A stretch of DNA of 17,745 nucleotides from UBA1413 sp964472165 (GTDB lineage Bacteria > Bacteroidota > Bacteroidia > Bacteroidales > Prolixibacteraceae). The DNA lies in NCBI GenBank assembly GCA_964472165.1, contig CAYYJE010000063.1, positions 1 to 17,745 on the forward strand, written 5' to 3'. This document shows positions 1-5,662 of this stretch, piece after piece; position 1 is the stretch's first letter, and the number at the start of each line of letters is the position of its first letter. A program made the translations under genes and the position numbers. The notes under the pieces were generated by a model, which was not told the DNA's origin, ran no database searches, and worked only from the letters and a program-made list of their open reading frames with translations.

Positions 1-150
1 ATCTCCTCAATCGGTACCGAGCTGACGGCCGACAGCAACCTGCTTCGCTTTTATGCCCCTGTGCAACTGGGCGCAAGGATGGTGTACATGCCTGGCCCCC
101 GGAAGGTATTCGCAGAGATGCTGTTCTCCGTTGATTTCACCTCCTTTTGA
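1..150 (+). CDS. C-terminal end of a probable outer-membrane beta-barrel protein (5' truncated)
   Basis: Frame 1 is open from the window edge to TGA at 148-150 and encodes the last 49 residues of a protein that starts outside the window. The visible peptide alternates hydrophobic and polar residues in strand-like runs (for example LLRFYAPVQLGARMVYM and KVFAEMLFSVDFTSF) and ends in phenylalanine. A terminal aromatic residue is the usual last-strand signature of outer-membrane beta-barrels recognised by the BAM complex. I do not recognise the family. The gene converges on the metallophosphoesterase, and the two coding ends overlap by 14 bp. Coding status is fairly clear; the barrel assignment is inference from a short tail. 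Confidence 0.55.
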   Translation: MSSIGTELTADSNLLRFYAPVQLGARMVYMPGPRKVFAEMLFSVDFTSF

Positions 151-1336
151 GGGTTATTAAAGTGATTTCCGCAGGCATGTCAATTCTGAAAAGCATCCCG
201 ATGGTTCCTGTTCCACGGTTTACCACCAGGGTGGAAGTATCGTGACGGTATACGCCTCCCCATCGCCTGTTGTGAAACCAGGCTGTACTGAAGGGAATGC
301 CCGCAAGTTTGATTCCCCATTGAAATCCATGTGTATGTCCGGATAAGGTAAGTGGATATGAACCGCTGTATTTCAATTCGTTATCCCAGTGAGCAGGATC
401 ATGGGTCAGGAGAATCCTGAACGCCTCCGGAGGAACCCCTTTCACGGCTTCCGGGAGATTGGTATACCGGGAGAAGGGTGGATGCCCCCAATTTTCCACC
501 CCCGTAATGAAAAGTGAATCTTTGTTATAAGCTAACCTGTCAGATTCATTCAGCATCAACCGGAATCCCATTCTGCTGAAGGCCTGTTTTATCCCGTCAA
601 GGTTTGCAGCTTTGGCTGCCGGAGAGTTCCACAGCGTGTAATCCCCGTAATCGTGATTCCCCAGAACGGCATATTTGCCTTTGGATGCTTGTAAATGACG
701 GAGCCATGGTTCCACACGGGGTGCCTCCCATGCAAAGTTGTTCACCAGATCACCCGTAAAAAAGAGGAAATCGGGGTGAAAGTCGTTACACACCTGCTTC
801 ATCCTTTCGCCCAAACCCGGGTTATTGAAACTGCCCGCATGAAGGTCTGAAATCTGCACAATCCGCATTCCTTCGAGTCCGGAGGGCAGACCATCCACCT
901 CAAGCTCGGTTTCATTCACATGCAGGCTATTCCTCCCCAGGGTTATCCCCCAAACAAATACCAGCAAAAAGCCGGTGGAAAGAATTACACCCATGCGGGC
1001 GAGTGTTCCGGCAATTGGAGTTTTCCTTAAAGGAAACATCAGGAAAGTACTCAGAGTCAGGGGAATTTTAACCACGAAATCGGCCATCAGAATCCCGTTG
1101 AACAGAAAATAAGCCATGAACATGCGGCCTTCCACGGAATGAGGAGGAAACGCGTACAAAAACAAGAAAAGAAAGCTTTGCAGAATTGCCACTCCCCAAT
1201 AAAGGAAGGTACTTTTCCGGACCGTCACACCCTTTGACTTCTTTACAAGAAGTCTGATGCTGTACCAGGCCATGAGGGTAAAGAACCAGTACAGCACCAA
1301 AACCATCCATTGGGTCTCTCCGGAAATTGATCTCAT
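137..1336 (-). CDS. Membrane-anchored calcineurin-like metallophosphoesterase
   Basis: A 399-residue protein with an N-terminal membrane module and a C-terminal metallophosphoesterase domain (PF00149 type, YkuE/YaeI-like). Hydrophobic segments lie at about residues 10-30, 44-63, 71-100 and 112-132. The metal-binding motifs follow in order: SDLH (D164, H166), GDLV (D196), GNHD (N227, H228), a THD motif and a final GHTHG. All blocks of the dinuclear metal site are present, so the enzyme should be active. The substrate cannot be read from sequence; relatives act on phosphodiesters, some of them lipid-linked. The ATG is 37 bases or so downstream of a plausible -7/-33 promoter. The gene appears monocistronic, and its TGA lies inside the end of the convergent neighbour. 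Family assignment is firm; the role is unknown. Confidence 0.92.
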   Translation of the reverse strand: MRSISGETQWMVLVLYWFFTLMAWYSIRLLVKKSKGVTVRKSTFLYWGVAILQSFLFLFLYAFPPHSVEGRMFMAYFLFNGILMADFVVKIPLTLSTFLMFPLRKTPIAGTLARMGVILSTGFLLVFVWGITLGRNSLHVNETELEVDGLPSGLEGMRIVQISDLHAGSFNNPGLGERMKQVCNDFHPDFLFFTGDLVNNFAWEAPRVEPWLRHLQASKGKYAVLGNHDYGDYTLWNSPAAKAANLDGIKQAFSRMGFRLMLNESDRLAYNKDSLFITGVENWGHPPFSRYTNLPEAVKGVPPEAFRILLTHDPAHWDNELKYSGSYPLTLSGHTHGFQWGIKLAGIPFSTAWFHNRRWGGVYRHDTSTLVVNRGTGTIGMLFRIDMPAEITLITLKRR

Positions 1337-1379
1337 CGGGTCAAATGTGGCGTTTAAATGGTGTGCTTCATTGGAATTA

Positions 1380-1410
1380 CAAAGATGTCAAAAAGGAAGG
1401 ATTTTTCAAA
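1380..1410 (-). promoter_or_regulatory. Candidate promoter of the metallophosphoesterase gene
   Basis: Read on the minus strand, TTTG (1407-1410) is followed after 19 bases by CATCTTTG (1380-1387). This matches the Bacteroidota TTTG-N19-TAnnTTTG pattern with one mismatch in the -7 element (CA for TA). It would give a leader of about 37 nt before the ATG at 1336. This is pattern matching only. Confidence 0.4.
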
Positions 1411-1414
1411 CAAT

Positions 1415-1441
1415 CCGGAAAGGGTAGGGGACCCCTTCCGG
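1415..1441. other. Strong GC-rich hairpin in the spacer
   Basis: CCGGAA (1415-1420) and TTCCGG (1436-1441) are perfect inverted arms. The interior can pair further as GGG/CCC with one bulged A, or fold locally as AGGGGACCCCT. It sits just upstream of the candidate promoter of the minus-strand gene and stands out from the AT-rich surroundings. No T tract follows on either strand, so it is not a standard terminator. Its function is unknown. Confidence 0.45.
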
Positions 1442-1446
1442 TAAAA

Positions 1447-1480
1447 TACATATGTAAACTCTCAGTGTGTTACAAATGTA
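1447..1480. promoter_or_regulatory. Pair of TACAnnTGTA palindromes (BlaI/MecI/CopY-like operator cores)
   Basis: TACATATGTA (1447-1456) and TACAAATGTA (1471-1480) both have half-sites TACA and TGTA separated by two bases. The core TACAnnTGTA is the binding core established for CopY (cop box) and BlaI/MecI repressors, and operators often occur in pairs. The 12-mer GTTACAAATGTA at 1469-1480 recurs exactly at 4027-4038 and 4043-4054. Neither site matches the extended cop-box consensus on both sides, and no repressor of this family is encoded in the window. On the minus strand the second site also contains TACATTTG, which fits a -7 element. Confidence 0.4.
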
Positions 1481-1532
1481 TTCGCAACAAACGCAGTAGT
1501 TTACAAGAATGAACTTTTAAAGATTCCCTGGT

Positions 1533-1558
1533 CTGCCCTTTTTCGCCGGGCAGTTTTT
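1533..1558 (+). terminator. Rho-independent terminator without an obvious gene upstream
   Basis: CTGCCC (1533-1538), a 9-nt loop and GGGCAG (1548-1553) are followed directly by five T (1554-1558). The T run is only on the plus-strand side, so it should stop plus-strand transcripts. The nearest plus-strand gene ends at 150. It may therefore end an unannotated RNA starting in 1340-1500, or catch read-through antisense to the metallophosphoesterase. Confidence 0.5.
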
Positions 1559-1633
1559 ACGCGGATATTCAATTAATGTAAAACAATAAAATACAGATTA
1601 TGAAGCTTTAATAGTGTATTATATAAACCATAT

Positions 1634-1780
1634 TATCAGATATTGAAGCAATGGGAAGTCGCATAAAGATAAAATCAAACAATAATAATTTTTATAAACA
1701 TGGATATCAGATATATAAATAATATTAACTAAAGCGAATATACAATTAATCAAAAATATTTAACAGGTTAATTATCAGAT
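1634..1780 (+). repeat. Three TATCAGAT direct repeats at about 70-bp spacing
   Basis: TATCAGATAT occurs at 1634-1643 and 1705-1714, and the shorter TATCAGAT at 1773-1780. The starts are 71 and 68 bp apart, close to a whole number of helical turns. The repeats lie only in the spacer upstream of the XRE gene, so they could be autoregulatory or cooperative binding sites. AT-rich sequence makes chance repetition easier, so the assignment is tentative. Confidence 0.3.
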
Positions 1781-1845
1781 CAATCACAAATAGAGTCCGG
1801 ATAAGATAATTTATGTGACCTGAATGAAGATAAGGAAATAATTTA

Positions 1846-1853
1846 TACATTTG
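1846..1853 (+). promoter_or_regulatory. Candidate -7 promoter element of the XRE regulator gene
   Basis: TACATTTG fits TAnnTTTG exactly and lies 47 bases before the ATG at 1901, giving a leader of roughly 40 nt. No clear TTG/TTTG is found 19-22 bases upstream, so the -33 element is weak or absent. With the following TTA, the element also resembles a TACAnnTGTA site with one extra base. Confidence 0.35.
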
Positions 1854-1900
1854 TTATCTCATCCCTGGAACGGGAAAATCTCCATAAAAATCCGGAAATT

Positions 1901-2287
1901 ATGAAAGAGCGGTTAAAGCGATTTATGGATTACAAAAAGATCACCGCTGCAGATCTGGCGGACCGGATAGGCGTACAGCGCTCCAATGTTTCCCATATTC
2001 TGAATGGCAGGAACAAGCCTGCTTCCCAGTTCATTGAGAAGTTGCTGCTTTCCTTTCCGGACCTGGATGCCAACTGGTTGCTAACCGGACTGGGGAAGAT
2101 GATCCATGGAGGGGGGGCCACTCCTGCTATCCCGTTGCCACAGGAGAATCCGGCAGGTCCGCCCCGGAAGGAAGTCCTTCCGGGGCAGGAAAAAACAGAG
2201 GTAAAAACTGCTCCACAGGGAAAGGTAATTGAGCGGATAGTGGTTTTCTACCGCGACCACACCTTCACGGATTACAAGCCTGAATAG
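1901..2287 (+). CDS. XRE-family helix-turn-helix transcriptional regulator
   Basis: A 128-residue protein whose first 60 or so residues form a Cro/C1-type helix-turn-helix. Helix 2 is around ADLADRIGVQ and the recognition helix around RSNVSHILNGRNKP, followed by a PDLDANWLLTG segment common in phage-repressor-like regulators of Bacteroidota. The remainder (about residues 70-128) is proline- and charge-rich with no fold I recognise, and ends in a short beta-like stretch (VIERIVVFYRD). The ATG at 1901 is the first in frame, and the domain begins right at it. The gene stands alone after a long AT-rich spacer with repeats that might be its own operators. It is 76 bp ahead of pyrK on the same strand, but nothing shows that it regulates pyrimidine genes. 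Targets are unknown. Confidence 0.85.
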   Translation: MKERLKRFMDYKKITAADLADRIGVQRSNVSHILNGRNKPASQFIEKLLLSFPDLDANWLLTGLGKMIHGGGATPAIPLPQENPAGPPRKEVLPGQEKTEVKTAPQGKVIERIVVFYRDHTFTDYKPE

Positions 2288-2343
2288 TTCATCCTGTTCA
2301 ATCTGCGACAGGGTATTCTCTCCTTGAAAAATCTTGATTATAT

Positions 2344-2364
2344 TTACCTCAAAAACCGAGGTAA
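2344..2364. promoter_or_regulatory. Perfect inverted repeat overlapping the pyrK start codon
   Basis: TTACCTC (2344-2350), a 7-base spacer and GAGGTAA (2358-2364) form a perfect 7-bp dyad whose last base is the A of the pyrK ATG. It overlaps a weak -7-like element, TATATTTA (2339-2346). It could be an operator at the start site, or a short hairpin that hides the start codon if transcription begins far enough upstream. There is no direct evidence for either. Confidence 0.35.
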
Positions 2365-3134
2365 TGACAAAAGCAGTCACCGACTTTTCCGTCATCCGGA
2401 ACGATTCGCTGAACCCGACAACCCATCTGATTGTGCTTCAGCCCGATGAACCTTTACTTCCTGTATATCCCGGACAGTTTGTCAACGTGGAGATTCCCGG
2501 GAACAAGGAGGTTTTTCTGAGGAGGCCTTTTTCCGTTTTTGAAGCTGACCGGCATAGAAACACCCTTTCCCTGCTGGTGAAGGTGTTGGGAAAGGGGTCG
2601 GCTACCTTAACCCGGGTGAGGGTGGGTGAAAAGCTGAGCCTGGTATACCCTTTGGGACGGGGATTTACGATGCCCCTGCCCGGGGAGAAGGTACTTGCAG
2701 CAGGAGGGGGAAGCGGAGTGGCTCCGCTGCTCTTTCTGGCAGCCGAAGCAGGGCTTGACCCGGGTTCCATGAGCCTGCTCCTGGGCGCAAGAACGGCTTC
2801 CGACCATTTCAACGTGGAAAAATATGCCGGGTGGGCAGCGCTTCATTTTACCACGGAAGATGGATCTCTGGGGGAAAAAGGGTTGATTACCGACCACCTC
2901 CTCTTCCGTGACCTGACCGCTTTCTCTAAAATTTATGCCTGCGGTCCGCTCCCCATGATGAAAGCCATTGCTGCCCGGGCATCCGCCCTCCAAATCAGTT
3001 GTGAGGTATCTCTTGAAAATTTAATGGCTTGTGGTTTTGGAGTTTGCCTTTGCTGTATTGAACCTACGGTTAAAGGCAACCTGTGTGTGTGTACCGAAGG
3101 CCCCGTCTTCAATATAAACGATCTGAAATGGTAA
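2364..3134 (+). CDS. pyrK: Dihydroorotate dehydrogenase B, electron-transfer subunit (PyrK)
   Basis: A 256-residue iron-sulfur flavoprotein that passes electrons from dihydroorotate oxidation in PyrD to NAD+ (cytosolic PyrD2-PyrK2 complex). The ferredoxin-reductase-like FAD domain has the RPFS motif at about 54-57. The nucleotide-binding domain has GGGSGVAPLLFLA, and a CGPLPMM motif follows later. The C-terminus holds the 2Fe-2S ligands C223, C228, C231 and a fourth cysteine (C243, or C241) in a C-x4-C-x2-C-xn-C arrangement. I chose the ATG at 2364: the in-frame TTG at 2334 would add ten residues not expected for the family, and the ATG directly follows a dyad. The end overlaps pyrD by 7 bp, which implies translational coupling and a two-gene operon. 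Confidence 0.95.
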   Translation: MTKAVTDFSVIRNDSLNPTTHLIVLQPDEPLLPVYPGQFVNVEIPGNKEVFLRRPFSVFEADRHRNTLSLLVKVLGKGSATLTRVRVGEKLSLVYPLGRGFTMPLPGEKVLAAGGGSGVAPLLFLAAEAGLDPGSMSLLLGARTASDHFNVEKYAGWAALHFTTEDGSLGEKGLITDHLLFRDLTAFSKIYACGPLPMMKAIAARASALQISCEVSLENLMACGFGVCLCCIEPTVKGNLCVCTEGPVFNINDLKW

Positions 3135-4039
3135 ATCTGGCTGTTGACATCAAAGGACTCCACCTCAAAAATCCGGTTTTGACTGCATCCGGATGTTCGG
3201 GATTTGGCGAAGAACTTGCCGCGTTTTGCGATATCTCACGGCTGGGAGGAGTCCTGCTGAAGGGAATCACCCTCCGGAACAGGGATGGAAACCTCTATCC
3301 GCGCATGGCAGAAACAGCCTCGGGAATGCTGAATGCCGTCGGATTACAAAACAAGGGGGTTGATTATTTCATCCAGCATATCTATCCGATAATCTGTGAT
3401 TACGATACTTCACTGATAGTGAATGTGAACGGGTCGACAGTTGAAGAATATATTGAAGTAACTGAAAAAATAAACGAACTGGAGAAGATCCGGGCTATCG
3501 AACTCAATATCTCCTGCCCCAATGTGAAGGAAGGAGGTATGGCCTTCGGAGTGAGCTGTCCTGCCGCAGAACTTGTCACCCGGGAAGTGCGAAAGGCTTA
3601 CAGTAAAACTTTAATTGTAAAGCTCTCCCCAAATGTAACCGACATTACCTCTATTGCCAGGGCAGTAGAAGCCCAGGGCGCCGATGCCGTTTCACTGGTC
3701 AATACCTTCCTGGGAATGGCTATCGATGCTGAAAAAAGGAGACCGCGCCTCTCCACCGTGACTGGAGGCCTTTCAGGCCCTGCCATTAAACCCATCGCCC
3801 TCCGGATGGTGTGGCAGGTATACAATGCCGTACAGATCCCCATAATCGGCATGGGAGGCATCATGAACGCCGAAGACGCCATCGAATTCATGCTGGCTGG
3901 CGCCAGTGCCGTGCAAATCGGTACTGCAATCTTTAAAAATCCATTGATCCCGATTGAAGTGATCCGGGGAATTGAAGCATATTTACACCGGCATCAGATC
4001 ACTGACGTCAGACTCCTTACCGGAATGTTACAAATGTAA
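3128..4039 (+). CDS. pyrD: Dihydroorotate dehydrogenase B, catalytic subunit (class 1B)
   Basis: A 303-residue FMN enzyme that oxidises dihydroorotate to orotate, the fourth step of UMP synthesis, as the catalytic partner of PyrK. It has the TIM-barrel features of the family: NAVGLQNKG, NVNGS, the catalytic-base motif NISCPN with C130 (cysteine base typical of class 1, soluble enzymes), KLSPNV, the SLVNT substrate loop and the phosphate-binding GMGGI and GTAIF segments. Cysteine at the base position plus an adjacent pyrK marks subclass 1B, which uses NAD+. The ATG at 3128 overlaps the pyrK stop. An earlier in-frame ATG at 3083 would add 15 basic residues inside pyrK and is unlikely. The last codons lie inside the first TACAAATGTA palindrome, so any operator there overlaps coding sequence. 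Confidence 0.96.
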   Translation: MVNLAVDIKGLHLKNPVLTASGCSGFGEELAAFCDISRLGGVLLKGITLRNRDGNLYPRMAETASGMLNAVGLQNKGVDYFIQHIYPIICDYDTSLIVNVNGSTVEEYIEVTEKINELEKIRAIELNISCPNVKEGGMAFGVSCPAAELVTREVRKAYSKTLIVKLSPNVTDITSIARAVEAQGADAVSLVNTFLGMAIDAEKRRPRLSTVTGGLSGPAIKPIALRMVWQVYNAVQIPIIGMGGIMNAEDAIEFMLAGASAVQIGTAIFKNPLIPIEVIRGIEAYLHRHQITDVRLLTGMLQM

Positions 4040-4054
4040 TAAGTTACAAATGTA
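4029..4054. promoter_or_regulatory. Second pair of TACAAATGTA palindromes (CopY/BlaI-like operator cores)
   Basis: Identical TACAAATGTA sites lie at 4029-4038 and 4045-4054, each preceded by GT, with 16 bp between starts. The first contains the pyrD stop codon. They match the TACAnnTGTA core of CopY and BlaI/MecI operators and are exact copies of the site at 1471-1480. They lie 173-198 bp upstream of the E2 start codon and directly next to a long inverted repeat. Which transcript they would control, pyrKD termination or the E2-E1 operon, cannot be decided from sequence. Confidence 0.42.
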
Positions 4055-4058
4055 CATA

Positions 4059-4148
4059 ATGCACGATTTTCCGTGTCGGAAGCCTTAATTGGTGGATTCC
4101 TGATTTTCTGCAGGGTTGGGAAAATTGTGCATATTTTTTCTTCTTTTT
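4059..4148 (+). terminator. 14-bp stem enclosing 46 nt, followed by a T-rich tract: pyrKD terminator or E2-operon attenuator
   Basis: ATGCACGATTTTCC (4059-4072) pairs with GGAAAATTGTGCAT (4119-4132) over all 14 positions in RNA, one of them G-U. A run of almost only T follows to 4150. The 46-nt interior can form smaller hairpins, such as GGAA/TTCC and a CTGCAG palindrome. The T tract suits a plus-strand terminator of pyrKD, but the large structured interior is unlike a simple terminator and would also fit a conditional leader of the downstream operon. I do not recognise a known riboswitch. Confidence 0.45.
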
Positions 4149-4226
4149 TTTATTGCCATGTGAACTTTTCAATTCTGTCATCGTTTTATAAAGTGTATAT
4201 TGCAAAATCACATTATCAATACCAAT

Positions 4227-5588
4227 ATGGCTGAATTTAAAGTAATAATGCCGAAACTTGGGGAAAGCATCCAGGAGGCGACGATCACAAAATGGTTTAT
4301 TAAGGAAGGTGACAAGGTCGAGGAAGACGATTTGTTGCTGGAAGTGGCTACAGACAAGGTGGATTCAGAAATTCCCTCGCCCTTGGAAGGCAAGGTTCTG
4401 AAAATCCTCTATCCTGAGAGTACGCTTCTACCTGTGGGAGAGGTGATTGCGTTGATACAAATGGCCGATGAAGAGGAAACGGAATCAGCTCCGGCTGCTG
4501 CCACCTCCGGTACAGACGTGAAGGAGAGTGCAGAAGAAATATCAGATTCTGCTACATCGGAGGGTGCGGCTGTCACTTCTGCCGGACTGAGAGAACTGAG
4601 CAACCGTTTTTATTCACCATTAGTTCGTAAAATTGCTGAAGAAGAGAAGGTTACACCGACAGAGCTGGAATCAATTTCCGGAACAGGAAGTGGTGGCCGT
4701 GTACAAAAGAGAGATATCCTTGGCTATCTGGCTTCCCGCAGCGATTCGGGAGGAACCCGTCAGTCTCAGGTGCAGCCAGTAAAACCGGAAGCAGAAGTGA
4801 TGGCAAAGACAGCGGTGGCACCTGCGGCCATCCAGGTTCCGGGGGCTGAAAAGCCCAGGGTTCAGGTTTCAATAGGCGCTGAAGACCAGATTATTGAGAT
4901 GGACCGTGTGCGTAAACTGATTGCCGACCACATGGTCATGTCGAAGCAGGTATCGCCCCATGTGACTTCTGTGGTAGAAGCCGATGTGACCACCCTGGTA
5001 CTGTGGAGAAACAAGGTCAAGGACCAGTTCATGGCTAAATACGGGGAGAAACTCACCTATATGCCGGCCTTTATCGAAGCCACGGCCAGAGCTCTCGCCG
5101 AGTTCCCCATGGTCAATGCTTCGGTCGACGGAAACCGCATCATCCTGCGTAAACATATTAATATAGGTATCGCCGTGGCCAAACCCGATGGCAACCTGAT
5201 TGTTCCTGTGATTAAAAATACGGAAGAGAAAAACCTGGTGGGCATCACCAAAAGTCTCAACGGACTTGCCGATGCGGCCCGGAGGAATAAACTTTCGCCC
5301 GACGATATCCAGGGAGGCTCATTTAGCATAACTAACTTCGGATCCTTCCGGAATTTGATAGGAACCCCTATCATTAACCAGCCACAGGTAGCCATACTGG
5401 CCACGGGAAGCATCGAAAAGAAGCCTGCAGTGCTTGAACTTCCTGAGGGAGACGTGATTGCAATCAGACACAAGATGTTTTTGAGCCTGTCGTACGATCA
5501 CCGGATTGTAGACGGTGCCCTTGGAGGCGCCTTCCTGCGAAGGATTGCCGACATCCTGGAAGAGTTTGACATCAACAGGCCCGTTTGA
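4227..5588 (+). CDS. Dihydrolipoamide acyltransferase, E2 of a 2-oxoacid dehydrogenase complex
   Basis: A 453-residue lipoyl-dependent acyltransferase that takes the acyl group from E1 and passes it to CoA; it forms the core of the complex. The single N-terminal lipoyl domain (about 1-77) carries the lipoylation site DKVDSE at K44. An Ala/Glu-rich linker precedes the peripheral subunit-binding domain (about 130-170, with SPLVRKIAEEEKV and GSGGRVQKRDILGYL). A second linker leads to the catalytic domain (about 220-453) with DHRIVDG, active-site H425 and D429. Length and single lipoyl domain fit branched-chain or generic 2-oxoacid complexes of Bacteroidota. I chose the ATG at 4227; an in-frame TTG at 4200 would precede the conserved MAEFKVIMPKLGE start. 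E1 follows after 74 bp. No E3 is in the window, so a lipoamide dehydrogenase must be elsewhere. Confidence 0.93.
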   Translation: MAEFKVIMPKLGESIQEATITKWFIKEGDKVEEDDLLLEVATDKVDSEIPSPLEGKVLKILYPESTLLPVGEVIALIQMADEEETESAPAAATSGTDVKESAEEISDSATSEGAAVTSAGLRELSNRFYSPLVRKIAEEEKVTPTELESISGTGSGGRVQKRDILGYLASRSDSGGTRQSQVQPVKPEAEVMAKTAVAPAAIQVPGAEKPRVQVSIGAEDQIIEMDRVRKLIADHMVMSKQVSPHVTSVVEADVTTLVLWRNKVKDQFMAKYGEKLTYMPAFIEATARALAEFPMVNASVDGNRIILRKHINIGIAVAKPDGNLIVPVIKNTEEKNLVGITKSLNGLADAARRNKLSPDDIQGGSFSITNFGSFRNLIGTPIINQPQVAILATGSIEKKPAVLELPEGDVIAIRHKMFLSLSYDHRIVDGALGGAFLRRIADILEEFDINRPV

Positions 5589-5662
5589 CCGGGTCCTCCA
5601 CCCGCAAAGAGACAATGACTGAATTTATCACTACACCCTGAACAAGGGAAACAAGAAAAAAA

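Larger units (their letters stand above)
1559..1900. other. Very AT-rich intergenic region upstream of the XRE regulator
   Basis: About 340 bases with no credible coding frame, strongly AT-rich compared with the genes on both sides. It holds three TATCAGAT copies about 70 bp apart and, at its right end, a -7-like element for the downstream regulator gene. I see no tRNA, known riboswitch or transposon end in it. The spacer as a whole, from 1337, is 564 bp long. Confidence 0.6.

Noticed and set aside
1471..1480. Reading the TACAAATGTA sites only as minus-strand -7 elements (TACATTTG)
   Set aside because: No TTG/TTTG sits at 19-22 bases for the 1471 copy, and the two copies at 4029-4054 would drive transcription antisense into pyrD. 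The full palindrome and its pairing are better explained as operators, though this is not excluded at 1471.
1327..1512. Open frame of 61 codons on the plus strand, ending just before the orphan terminator
   Set aside because: It starts inside the metallophosphoesterase gene, uses no recognisable motif beyond a few cysteines, and runs through the hairpin and palindromes. The composition looks non-coding. A small RNA is a better guess.
1559..1900. Possible replication origin or phage attachment site in the AT-rich spacer
   Set aside because: No DnaA boxes, dnaA/dnaN neighbours, integrase or tRNA end are visible. AT-richness alone is not enough.
3083..3127. Earlier in-frame start for pyrD
   Set aside because: It adds 15 basic residues encoded inside pyrK and not expected in PyrD. 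The ATG at 3128 overlaps the pyrK stop and gives the usual start.
5588..5662. Small hairpin CGGGT/ACCCG after the E2 stop as a terminator
   Set aside because: Only five pairs and no T tract; E2 and E1 are more likely co-transcribed.
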